Positions 1 to 13,400 of a DNA stretch of 64,000 bases are shown here, piece by piece. Origin of the DNA: Tyto alba (lineage: Eukaryota; Chordata; Aves; Strigiformes; Tytonidae); contig NW_024881323.1 in assembly GCF_018691265.1 (NCBI RefSeq), positions 25,841,610-25,905,609 of the forward strand. The letters run 5' to 3'. Position 1 is the first letter of the stretch; each line of letters begins with the position of its first letter. The notes below the pieces were generated by a model. That model made no database searches. It was given only the letters and a program-made list of their open reading frames with translations, and was not told where the DNA came from. Made by a program: the position numbers and the translations under genes.

Positions 1-1479
1 CATGTGGACACTCCTGCCCCACACCACACGGGCCACCTTTCTGACAGCAGTGGTTTGCTCTGTTTGTAGATAGTGGAAAGACATTTTTAAAAACTGCATA
101 GCCTTCAAGCTTTTCCATTTCTTCAAACACCATTTGTAAGGACAGCTGTAAAATACACAAGAACTCCATCAATTATCTACATCTGATCAATGTGAAAACT
201 CAATTCCTGAAATCAGATCAGTAATATTCACTCCTGTAGCGCTGTACCAAAGCCGAACTAAATTAATGCCCTTTCCAGCAGTCTCTTATTGAAGGATGAT
301 ATTTTATAGGATGAAAGTAAGGGAGGAAAGCAGTTCGAGGATTCCTATCCATTATTTAAAATTCTGAGCTTTAACTGGGAGCTATACAGATACAGAACAA
401 TATATGAGAATGCAGACTTGTATGCTGCCTTATTTAACATCCTGTAAAGCTTCTGCTCAAATTGATAAAAAAATGAATACAGTAAAAGTGATGCAGTAAC
501 TATGCCTGCAGTACTTGTTTAATTTGATATCACCGTCCTCATAATAGAGAAATAAGGATTAATTATAACAAAATAATTAACTACACAGGGGGAAAGGGCT
601 GTCCCCATGAACCACTTACATACTACAAAGAGTTAAGTAAAATCCATGGAGAGGTGTCTTAAGGACAACTGTTTGAGAAAGACTAACCACCAAGCTGTTC
701 TTCAGATTAGGTCACGTGACTTATGTCTCTTCCCTTACCACTTTACTAGAGGGAAAGATCTGTTCCTCACTTGCTCTGAAGAGTGTCTTTGGAAGACTTT
801 TAGGAGACTGCATCGTTCGATGGGCTGCAACAGCCCTAGAAGAGCTACTTTAGGTCTGCTTAAACAACAAATACTACTATTCTCTTGTTTACATTTCTGC
901 TCATAGCAGACAGGAATCAGAACAACGTTAAGCTGCTTTTATGTAGGAAAAAAAGTAAACAGTTGAAGTTTGAAATCCAGTATTACCTTTAATTTCAAGT
1001 CTCAGTCTTTAAACTTGGTATTTTCAGAAAAGACTATATAATAGCTTTGGACAAGATATTGCACCATATATTTTGTGAATTCTCAATTCTAGTAATATTT
1101 GTCCACAATACAACAGAAGTAATTCACCTTCTCTATAGTGCATTAGATAACTATTAGGGCTATAATGCATTCCAGGAATACAGAATTCTAAAGTGTTTTC
1201 CACAGCGTTACTCTGAGTAAGCAAAGATCTAGAAATAGTTCAGTAAGAGCACTAGTCTTGCTTTAGTGGGCAGGTGGCAGAAGAAAAATCAAAGTATAAA
1301 ACAATAATCCATTCTACTGTGCATTATTTCACTAGATTCTATGTTACTTTACAGGCTAACTGTGAAAAAGCCAAGCACTTGACACAGCACATTTATGAAA
1401 TATGGTAATTTACCCAACAACCTGAGATTTTTGTAACCTTACCTTCTGTGTCTAAAGTATTTGGGATTTTGTGTTTTGT
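1..1479 (-). other. RAB4A: RAB4A 3' untranslated region and downstream flank
   Basis: This AT-rich stretch follows the RAB4A stop codon on the minus strand and contains no convincing coding sequence. Two short open frames (646-906 plus, 1024-1224 minus) recur unchanged in the second copy at 61984 and 62362. They recur only because the whole block is duplicated, and they match no family I know. How far the 3' UTR extends cannot be read, because no poly(A) site can be assigned with confidence before the window edge. Confidence 0.6.
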
Positions 1480-4400
1480 TTAACACCCACATTGTTGAGC
1501 ACTTTGTGCTTGTGCTCTATGTAGTGATCTCAGCTGTCTCAAAGCAACATCTCCATACTGAATACCTGAACCCATTCCTTCTGGATCCAGTTCTCCTGAT
1601 GAGAAACAAAATGGTCACAAGAAGATAGATCACATGCAAATTATACATTCCAATCTAACTGACAACACTAGATAAAAAATGCATAACGATATTCTGCTCT
1701 AGTTACAGAGAGATCTATTGCAGTTCTGTTTACTTTTAGGCAATTGCAAACCTGTAACATTTTCTTCTCTAATTTCAACCATGTGCCCCTAATCATAATT
1801 GGAATAATCTCCCTGGGGAAGAGGTGGATTCCCAAACATGGGACTGTTTTGCTGCCCAGTGAGTAGACTCATTAATTGCTCTGCATCCTATTTTAATTTC
1901 TTGTCCCAATGTTCCCTGCAATTGTTGTACTCCTTGATAGGTGTGATTCCATTCTTCTTTTGAGCTCACATTTATCCCCTGTATAACTGTAGTAGCCAAA
2001 TTTAGAGTTGTGTGTGTGCTGCCTATCCCCATACTTCCAGTATACCCAATGTGGGCCTGGGACCATGGCCATTCACTGAACCTTTGACTATACATTAAAG
2101 GAAAAATGATTATCAGACTTATCGTGAGAAGCGTAATCTTCCTGGTTGAACTTGGGTAACTTTCCATGGAGATTTAGGGGCTTTCTTCACTCGGGTATGA
2201 TGTATCCAGGCCGAGTATTCCTTAATCTTGATGGCTGTGAACGTCGTGAGCAGCACCTGGAATGGCCCTTCCCACGTGGCTCCAAGGTTTTTTCTGTAAG
2301 AGACTTAACATATACATAGTCCCCAGGTTGTATATCATGTACGGGTCCATCCAACCCTCTACCTCGAATACCAATTACATGTTTTCTGATCTTATTGAGT
2401 TGCTTCCCTAACGCCACCATGTAGGAGCTCATGATTTCATCTCCAATTTGTGTGGATATTCCTTTTTGTACCCGTATGGTTGTCCATATAAAATTTCAAA
2501 GGGGCTCAGCCCTTCCCAATCTGACCCATTTCTAGTTTGGGGGCGTTTTTGGGATTAGTCCGGAGGCAGATGTCGCATTGTCGAGTCACCTGCCTTACCG
2601 TGGTATACAAATTCCTGGCTACAATCTCTTTTATCAAATGACTATACAAAGCTTCTGCTCCCCAGTGTCTCTTTCTATGCTCCTCTCGTGTAAAATGCCA
2701 TAGTAAATGAGAGGGGATAATTAACTTCCCCTGTGGGGTATAAGCCCACCCTTCCTTGTTATATGTACCTTCCAGATCTGCAATAAGTTTCTGATCCTCC
2801 CTGGTATATTCTGGTTTACTTTCTAAGGAAATTTGCCTATCGGGAATAAGTGCTCCTTCAGTCTTTATCTCTATTTTGGCAGCCCGTTTTGCCTCCCTAT
2901 CCGCCAGCTCGTTTCCTTTTTCCAATTCAGAGCTCACCTTTTGGTGTGCTTTAATATGCATAATTGCCACCTTCTCAGGAAATTGAACAGCTTCCAATAG
3001 CTTCAAAATTTCTTCCGCATGTTTAATGTTTTTCCCTTGGGAGTTCAATAGTCCCCTTTCTTTCCAGATTGCTCCATGTGCATGCACAACTCCAAAAGCA
3101 TACTTGGGAGTCCGTGTATATGTTTATGATCTTACCCTTAGCTAGTTCCAGGGCTCGGGTTAAAGCAATTATTTCTGCCTTTTGCGCAGACGTATTTGCA
3201 GGCAGAGGTCCTGATTCTATTACCTTTTGACTGGTGGTAACGGCATACCCCGCATGTCGATTACCGTTCAGGACGTAACTGCTTCCATCCGTGAACCAGC
3301 TCTCTTCATCCTTCATGGGGCTTTCTTTTAGGTCAGGGCGACTTGAGTATGTCGCCTCAATTGTTTCCAAGCAGTCATGGTGCACTGGTTCTCCCATGTT
3401 ACCACTGAGGAAAGAAGCTGGGTTGATAATATTAGTGACTATTATCTGTACATCATCTTGTTCTACTAGTGCAGCTTGGTATCTCAGAAATCTTTGTGGG
3501 GAGAGCCAATGCCCTCCCTTTGCTTCCAGGACTGCCGACACTGTATGGGACACATAGACACTCATTTTCTGGCCCAGAGTGAACTTCCGAGCTTCCTGTA
3601 TGTTCAGTATCAGGGCAGCCACCGCTCGCAGACACCCAGGCCACCCTTTTGCAGTCGCATCTAGTTGTTTAGAGAGGTAGGCGACAGCTCGTCGATATGG
3701 ACCTAGGTCTTGTGCCAGTATTCCCAGGGCAATGCCCTGCTTCTCATGAGAAAAAACGGTTTACTCACATCTGGAAGTCCTAGAGCTGGGGCCGACATCA
3801 AAACCTTCTTCAGTGAATCGAAGGCTCGCTCAGCCTCCTCATCCCATTCGAGGTGCGTCTGTTCGGTGTTTGTTAGCGCATACAGGGGCTTAACAAGCAG
3901 TCCATAATTATAGATCCATAGCCTGCACCACCCCGTCATTCCCAAGAAGGTTCTTAATTCTTTTACTGTCTGAGGTTTTGGGGTTTGACATATGGCCTCC
4001 TTACGGGACTGTCCCAAAGTTCTTTGCCCTGCAGTGATCTCATAGCCCAGGTAGTTTACTTTACGTTGTATCACCTGGGCTTTTTCTTAGAGACTCGATA
4101 CCCCGTAGTCCCAAAAAATTTAACAAGCTCACCGTCCACGTTGCACAGTCCTCTTCTGTCTCAGTAGCGATCAAAATGTCGTCCACGTACTGCAATAATT
4201 TTCCTTTCTCGGATGGGGCTTCCCAGGATTCCAAGTCCTTTGCAAGCTGGTTGCCAAAAAGAGTAGGGCTATTCTTGAACCCTTGTGGCAACACCGTCCA
4301 GGTGAGTTGGGTCTTTCGACCAGTTTTAGGATTTTCCCACTCAAATGCAAACAACTTTTGGCTGGCTTTATGGAGAGGAAGGCAAAAGAAGGCGTCCTTC

Positions 4401-7400
4401 AAATCTAAGACAGTAAACCAAATCAACTCTGGTGTTAATACAGTTAACAGGGTATATGGGTTTGCTACCACTGGGTGGAGATCTTCAACTATTTTATTCA
4501 CAGCCCGTAAGTCCTGAACCACCCTATACGACCCATCAGGTTTCCGAACGGGCAGTATAGGGGTATTGAACTCAGACTCACACTCTTCTAGTAACCCTAA
4601 TTGCAAAAATTTTTCTATTACCGGTCGGATTCCTTCCCTATCCTCCCTTTTTAAAGGATACTGTTTAATTCTCACCGGTCATTGACCTTCCTTAATCTTG
4701 ATCTCAATCGGTAGAGCGTTTTTCGCCCTTCCAGGTACATTGGTAGCCCAAACTCCCGGATATACTTGGTCTAAAATTTCCTCACTAATTTCTCCTCCTG
4801 ACGAAGAACTAGTTAGAGTGAGACTCAGCACTTGAATGTACTGCTGATCTTTTACCTCCAAGGTGACTTCCCCTTTTTTCAAAGACAGTTTTTGCTTCCA
4901 GTTGTTCCAGCAAGTCCCTCCCCAGGAGAGCTTTTGGGGAGTTAGGCATATAAAGGAATTTATGAATTCCCCATTGCTTTCCCAATTTATACTCTAAAGG
5001 TTTACAAAAATACGCCTTTTCAGATTGGCCGGTCGCTCCCTTTACCATAACAGAGTCGTCCCCCAGTGGTATTAAAGCTTGATTCAAAACAGAGTACGTT
5101 GCTCCTGTGTCTACCAAAAGTTCTACTTCTTCTTGTTCTCTCCCCAGCTTAAGTTTAACCAGTGGATCCACCAGGGTAGATCCCCCAGGTCCCCGTCAGT
5201 CCTCTGTTACATTTGCTATTTTTACATTCATTGAAGCCTTCCCACTTTCCGTAGGGCGCAGCTTCTGAAGTTTTCCACCTTATCCACCTTTGTACATCTC
5301 TGTCCAATACTACATGATGAGCAACACCTCTTTAGCTTACCCTACTTTCCTTACTTTCTCGTTCAAGTGCGAGCACCATAGGGTCCTGTGGGGGTACTAA
5401 CCCACAGTCCCTTTGCCACTCTGGGTGGTTTCGCAAAGTGAAAAACATATCTGCATATGATACCTCATCCCATTTTCCTTCTCTCCTTAAAAAACAACAT
5501 AAGTTGTAACAAAGTGTTATAGTCCAGTGTTCCATTAAGCGGCCATTTAGCACCATCCTCCAGCTTATACAGCGGCCACCACTGATTGCAATATTTTACA
5601 AGAGTCTTTCTGCTTTCCGTACCTCCGCTCCCTGCAATATCCCGCCAATGGGCGAGTATACAGCCGAGAGGGCTCTTTTTTTAATATCCCTCCCTGAGTA
5701 TTACCCATCTTGTTTTTGTAAAACACTCACTCCAAACGCTCACACTTAACACAATCACCACACAGCATTCACTCACGATCTCACAATCTCACGGACGTCC
5801 ACACACTTACAACACTTTCATCAGGAGTAAAAAAAAAAAAAACAAAAACAAAAAACACAACAGAACAAAGGCCTTTTCAATCACTCTTGCCTGTGGCCGC
5901 CCTCTCGGCCAACAGGTCCCCGATTGGAGCCAGCGACCGCTCTATCGGTCTGTGGCAAGGTATAATTGCCCCCTAGACTCCCCTAACCCGCACGAATTCG
6001 CGCCTTTTCGGTGCACCTACCCGGCTTAGCTGCACGCCAGACGTCTCTGTGCGATTTACCAGCTGCCCCAGCCACGCGTACGACTTACAGGCTCCTATCC
6101 TTAAACATACCGTTTGGTCCGCGGCTTCAGGAAGTCCTTGTCTGCCCCCCACGGTGAGCGGCTGGTAGCGGAGGCTCCTCCGAGGAAAGTGCTCGGGGCG
6201 CGCCTGGGAGAGTCCGCCCCGCAGTCGATCCCGTAGTCGAGCAGAGAGTCTCCTGCCTGGCTCGCCAAAACTGACGTGCAGAAATAGACTCCACAATATG
6301 ATAGATTGTAAAGTAGGTATGTTTATTCAGCGCTGAGGTACACAGGGGATAACTCCTCCTATTGTGTACCCCACGTATGGTGCTGTTACCTAAGATTTAT
6401 AGAGCAAATGATTACATATTCATAATATTTCGCAATACGCCTATACATATGCAACACCTATCCCCGCTTCGTATTATAATTAGCATTTCCATAATCTCCT
6501 CCTAGTTGAGTCTGCGCAGTGTCTTCTGGTGGTGGCGTGGGGGTCTTTGGGGATGAAGTCAAGCTCCTCTTCCTCCTGTCCGCTCTGTGACCCCAGGTTT
6601 TGCGCAGACTCAGTCTCTTACTGGCTGTTGTCCAAACCGCGGGTCTAGTTCCAACCGGCTCAATACTGATAAAGCCTAGAGAGCTCACCGTGTTTTACAA
6701 ACTGTCTGTTCACTAAGCAGAACTGTTAACCGTTATCTAAACTATTTCCCTTGAACTATTTTCTTTTGTTATCCCCTTCTTGCTATTATCCCCTTCTTGC
6801 TATTCTCATGTTAACCCTTACATCCCCTGTTCCTATCTTGGCCCTGTATCAGGACACCTTTAAGATTCAGCTGTACACGGTGCTGGGGCATCTTGTCTAG
6901 AGCATGTTTTGCCAAGAAAGATTGGACCAAGTGGTCCGTGAGGTCCCTACCAACCTGGCATTCTATGATAATGACAAAGCGGTTTGTCTCTAAGTTAGGC
7001 TGCAACAAGAAATGTATTGGCACTAACTACTTCTAACAAATGAAACATCCAAAATGTTTTCTGCAAACACTGTTAAAAACTGCTGCTTTCAGAGACTGGC
7101 ATACAAAGAAAGTAGTACTGTAGACACCAAGCCAAACAAAAATAGATCAATCTGACAGTAGGGTTCCATAAAGCACTGCCCCCAGAGGAAATTATCTCAA
7201 GCTTCCCTACTTTTGGTATCAGTTTCTGCCTACTCCATATTCTGTGCCTTCAGAAAAACGTTCTTATGGCTGTATCGTGGACTGTCTAAGATTAGAAACA
7301 TTTAGTCTAAAAAAAAAAAAAAGAAAGAACAGAAACAAACCAAAGAATCCCTCTGAATAATTTAGTTCACTTCTTCAGATTCATTGCAGTTGACACCACT

Positions 7401-10400
7401 TGAGGGGTCCAGTTGATAGCTCAAGGGTAGGGCTTCCTTTCAGAAAAGCATCACTGGCCAAGCTAGAGGAACAGGCCAGCAGGAACCTCATGAAATTCCT
7501 CAACTACACATGCAGAGCTCTGCACCAGCAATGGAACAAGCCCAAGCACTGGTGCAAGCTGGGGAGCAACTAGGTAGATAGCAGCTATGGGTTAGCACTG
7601 GGACACAGTGTCCAGAGGGGCTGTGGAATCTCCGCTCCTGGAACACCTCAGGATGTGCCTCGACAAGCCCTGGGCAACTTGCTCTCCTTTTGAACCTGAA
7701 CATGCTTTAAACAGGAGGCTGGACTAGAGACCTCCATAGGCTCTTTCCAGTCTCAACTTTTCCATGATTCAATGCATGTGTGTCGGCACAAAGAAAACAT
7801 GAGAAAACATTTTTTCATCTAAAAATTTGTGTTTGGCACTGAAAAATAAGTGTCTGGAACAGACTTTTCGATCTGGCCAATACTTAAAACTTTGAAGAGA
7901 TCGAACAGCTAGAATGTAAGAGAGGAAAACTGGAATGCAAATTAGCTGTAATGCCACCTAACACTTAGGAGCCTGTCTCTGATAGAAATCTGCCCACTTG
8001 TACTGAGAAGCTTCTGGTATATTTCTAAATCTGCAAAAGTAAAAATGGTTTCAACCAAGAGGCAGGAAGGTCATTTCTGAGAAACACAGTTGCTAGGAAA
8101 CATCCCTGAAATTTTCAGTATTACTGTTTAAATTCTCTTGACTGTATTTCCTGCTGCATGAGAAGCAGAAAAGTTACGTCTGCCCTGAATACTAGGTTTT
8201 TAGTCTGCATTGCTAAAACTGATGTCAGGCTTGATGTTTGTAGGGACATAGCAACCCACAGAATGCACAGCCTACACTCAGAGCTGATACTTAAGGTAAA
8301 CACCATGTAAAAACATCCATAATTCACACCACCACCCCTTTTAGATACACAGATCTGACTTGGATGTCCTTTCCTATTAAAACATATGGGAAGCAGCTAT
8401 AAACTAAATGGGTTATTTTAGCACGATGAAATTCTGATTCTCTGGGGTAATTTTATTACGGAACTTTGAATGATGATAGTTACACACGTACTCTTAATTT
8501 TCAGGGGAAAAAAACACATTAAAAGAATATAAATCTCAGTTTACCTAATTCAATTTTATAGAGTATTTCTCTTGCACACTGTACAAAGGCCTCTTCAACA
8601 TTTTCCCCCGTTAGTGCACTTGTTTCCAAGAACATCAGCTCTGCATTTGAGACCAGAAAAAAAATCTCAAAACAAGTCAGGAATATCTGATATAGTAATT
8701 CAAAGCATGACAGCTGGGAACAATAGATTTAAATTTTCTTAAGGAGAACTATTGTCAAATAGTATGGTCTAGAAAAGTAGCTTTTGACAGGAAAAATCAC
8801 AAAAAACTTCCTCTGAAATTTATATATTAATTCTAAGAAGTTGGAATCCAAAGATAATAACCTGGGCTGTGCATACGAAATAGCACATGAAACCAAAGAA
8901 CTTGATATGGTTTCACATTAGTAGAAAGTTATATGCAAAAGGACAGCCAGTAGCCACAGTTGGTATAAAACACTACTAGCAATTGATTTATAAAAAAAAA
9001 ACCCAGATTTTACTGATGGCAGGACTGCAGCACAGAAGCTCAGACTGAGACTGGCTTTAGCTGCCACAGAAATGTGTCCTCACACTGGAAATTCTGAACA
9101 CTACAGACCAGGTAAAGGTCCTCTGGGATCCATGCCACACACTAAACTCTGTTTCCTATGAGTAAAACTCATTGCTTCCATCTGCGGCGCACCCCATCCA
9201 ACCTTGTCTATGATCTATAGAATCTGTAAGATGCTAAAAAACAGGAAATCATGCTCTCCATTTCCTTCTCAGCCCTTTGGAGGTAAGGCAAGACCTGAAG
9301 TTGTATTACATTCCTTTGGGAACATATCTCCTCATAGCAGCTATTCTTTGAGTAGCAGCTGTGACTGGAAGAATCACTGGTAAGACGACTTAAATAGTAC
9401 ATGCAGTTTTCACTGCAGGCACTGTCCTCTCTCTATGGCCCATGTACTGACAGAACTCTCTCTTCTGTAGATATTTTAAGGTACACTGGGCAAAGTACTC
9501 CCTAACTGCACAAAAAAAAAAATTGTTTTAAGTATTAAGCATCCTTGAATGCTACATGAAGATTTTGTACTACTTACCATTTTCTTGTGCAAACTGGGAC
9601 GCTTCTAAAAAAGTAACTTCACGATCTGCATCAAGATCCTTTTTGTTTCCACACAGTATTATCACAATATTTTGACTTGCTAACATTCTAGCATCCGTCA
9701 ACCAATTCGTAAGCGCATTGTAGGTTTCCCGGCTATGTAGAAAATGACATCCTTCATTAGACTATACTGATTTCTTGTGAACAGATCATTGAACTAAAAC
9801 CCAGAAGGCAAATCTGTATTTGTAACACACAACAAATTCCTGCTAGCCAGGCAAGTCACCTATACATCTCAATATACCAGCTATGAACTGGGAAGAGTAT
9901 CGAGTTCTTTCATGAAACTATTGAAAAGTTTTTAAAAAGCAAATTAAATCAACCACAATATACAAATACACACAATTATAAAATACCTTGTTAATGTGAA
10001 AAGCTAAAATTCTAAGCACTAGTTTCAGCCTTTTATACATGAAATTTTGAAATGACACAATGAGTTATTGTTTAACATGGAATTCAACTGATACTTGAGT
10101 TCAGGTAAGATTTTAAGAACTTACTACTTCTGTGAAAGTTCAGGCACTCAATTCTACACTTGTGCCAAGACCAAAAAAGACTTTCAAGACTGCTCAGAGG
10201 AGAACAGTCCACTCAGGACAAAAAAAAAAAGGCAACAAATCTAGCAAACATCATTAACCAACATAAAACTTATCTGACAATTATCAGTCAGTGGCGGCCA
10301 GGAAAAGTGTGGAAATGTGTACGGTAAGGTATTCTCTTGGCTGCCTATAATACTCAAATGTTAAAAGATGCAGAGATGAACAGAATTTTGGGCTACAGTT

Positions 10401-13400
10401 ATGGAATGTGTAGGTAGAGCTAGCTTCTCCAGAAGATGACCTGTTATATCAGCATACTAATACATAGTTTCCACAAATAGGGGTGAACCACCTTGATTAA
10501 AAGTGGCTAAGTCTGCTTTTAGTTGCTATTGCACGGCTTCCTGGGCCAGTGGTTGCATGTAGCCCACCACGATCAAAACAGCTACTGGTAGGCCAATTCC
10601 CTTGTGTCTAACCCTTTTGAGACTGTTTACATTTATGACACTCACAGTATCTCATGTAAGCAAGTTCTAAAACTTAAATATGCACAAAACCAGAAGTACT
10701 TTTTACACTTATTTTCCTTTCTTCCTGCCCATTCTCCATTAGAGGATTAGGTACTTGGGGAGGAATCATTATGCATTAATTGTATCTGATTGTCTATAAG
10801 CAAAAAACCCCAACTGTCTATAAGGAAAAGAGTTGCTAGCTTTCTTACCTGGTTATATCATAGACAAGCAAAGCACCTGCAGCTCCTCTACAGTAATTTT
10901 TTGTTACAGAACTGAAATAAAATTACAGATGCACATTTCTATATCATCTTCATTGTTTCAATATAATGGCTAATATAATGCAATCTCTGTTATGAGACAG
11001 AATTCTACTTTACGTATTTAAAATAAAATTTATATTTTAGACATTATCAGCTGTGCAGCAGCAGACTATTTACAACTAGACTTTTGACAAAGCACTTTCA
11101 CTAAATATAGCTGTCCAAGGATTCTCAAAGTCCATTATGACCTGTGTGCTGCTGAAGCTACACAGCATCATACTGTATGGCCTGATATAGAACTAGAAGC
11201 TGATGGTGGTATCTCTGGCACAAAAAAAGCATAATTAACTTATGTTTGAACTCTCAGCATTGAGGAAAGATTGAGCAAAGTTGTTTTAATTGAACAATTT
11301 AACACTCCTTAAGTTGAAGAGAAGGAGGCAATGAAAGCAAAGCAAAGCATCCTTCAAAAGGTAGAGGGAGAAGAAGAAACCTGATCAGCACACAGAGGTG
11401 TGACAAGCCTTAAGAACAAAAGAATTGGATAGATTATAAAAATCAATATGAAGAAAAAAAAACAAAAACAAAAACAAGAACAAGAACAACCTGCAAATCT
11501 GTGAATACTCTGAACTTGAAAGAGCAGAATTTGCACAAGTCTCTGAAAGTACAATTTCCAAACTCCTCAGAATCCCAGGATATCTGGCCAACACACTGAA
11601 GAGATCTCATTAATAGAGACTACACAGCACTGCCCAGCTTTGCCTACTCTTCTATTAGACAAGTCCTTTGGATACATCTGTGACTAGGCAAATCTACAGA
11701 TTACTTGGATTGCTGCCTATTACTCAGGTTCTACCACCACACTCACCTTTGTTAACCACTGTCCCTGCCTCTAAAACCAGAGAAACTTCCCACACAAACT
11801 CCACCTCCCAAAGATATGAAAAACTGATGTCCCGTGTGATGGTGAATGTACTCAGGAATACATGAGATCTTTACTGAGTTTCACCTATGCCTCTGATATG
11901 ACACAATTAAAAGACAACATTAAAAGTGGTTTTAATCTGACAAGTGCATTGCTTTTTCCTTAAGAAACTTAAGAGATTTCAGTCTTTCTGGAAGCGTATT
12001 TAGCCAAGTGAACCTGACAACTGATTTCTTTCCCTCTAATAAAATACTATGAAATTGTTCTCATGCAGATTGAGCAATTTACAATTTATTCCAATCAACA
12101 GAAGATCTTCTAAAGACAAAGTTAAGCACACGTGGTTAGTTAAAAAACTATTCTGAGTTTGCCTAGTGAACAAAATTTTAACCACATACATATTCTACTC
12201 GTGTACATTAACTATCACAGAAAATACCTAATGAAAGGGCAGAACCTCAGGTCCTGCAAGGCAGCACTGCTTTACTGGAATCAATGGATCTATGTTGTTA
12301 TGTCCAAGTCGGAAGATCTGGCCCAGTTAATAACATGAAGGCAGACAAACACTTCTGCTGACCAAGAAATTTACAAGCAGAGAGAAATAATACCCAACAC
12401 CCACACCAACAATTTAATAACAAACAGTAAAATGACTGAAAACAGTACCTGAATCTTTCTTGTCCTGCTGTATCCCATATCTGCAATTTTACATATTTAC
12501 CACCAACATTTATGATCTTTGAACCAAATTCCACTCCTATAGTAACATTTGAGACGTCTTTGACTACAAAAAAAAGAAAAAAAACCCAGACTTATTTAGA
12601 AAATAGAGTGAATAATTATTTTTTACATAAACCAATTTAGGTATAATCAAAACACATCAGTGTTCAAATTACAAACTACTTCCTGAACCATCAAATTCAG
12701 TGACACTCAGAAGTCTATTGCCACTGTGCAGAAATAAACATTCTTACAATTTTTGAACAGGTTATTCAATTCAAAATTACTGCTAGAAAGGCCTGCCTTA
12801 ATCTAATCATTCCCTGTTCACATTAATAAATGGCGAGATAACTTTTGTACACTTTTTTCCCAACTGTGTTTTCTAATACTTTGATGCAATTTAAAATTAA
12901 AATTCACAGAAAAGCAGAACACAAAAAGACACAGTCCTGCCCATAAATAAGCAAGAGCTACTTCTTCTTTAAAGGTTGAAGTTAAGATATTTGCTCTATG
13001 TACACTGTTGATATCACAGATTCTCAGCAATATACAACTGCCCATATGGGAAGCAAGGCCACAGTTCAAGTTCAATCACAGGATCATGCCATGTTCCTCA
13101 GTGATTACACACTATTATCCTTAGGAGATAACGCAAATTACCATTTGGTTGAGAAAAATAGTAGTTATCTTAGTTTTACAAAGGTTTCTAAATGCATATT
13201 ATTTTTGTTTAATCATGATGCTAAATGCACCACCCAATAGGAAATCTTCTTTTATATCATCTATTAATCTCCAAATAATATCTACAATGGAGTCTCTACC
13301 AGTGTTTATTATAGAACACAGTCCTTAACAAAGAACATGGATTGTCTATGTTGAAAGACTACAGGGTTTCTAAATCTACTCAAACAATTCAACTTTCTTT

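Larger units (their letters stand above)
1690..6822 (-). mobile_element. ERV 1: one-LTR gammaretrovirus-like provirus in RAB4A intron 6
   Basis: On the minus strand the order is LTR (6822-6272), primer site, gag matrix, protease, reverse transcriptase, RNase H, integrase ends and env start. It lies in the same direction as RAB4A, between exons 6 and 7. No second LTR was found: the element fades out inside env at about 1.7 kb, so the 3' boundary is approximate. Three internal segments are missing (gag capsid-nucleocapsid, integrase core, most of env). The part up to 2668 is present again at about 63.03-64.0 kb, so the insertion predates that duplication. Confidence 0.88.

Noticed and set aside
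646..906. An 86-codon frame conserved perfectly in the second copy at 61984
   Set aside because: Conservation only reflects the duplication; the frame has no domain and lies in the RAB4A 3' UTR region.
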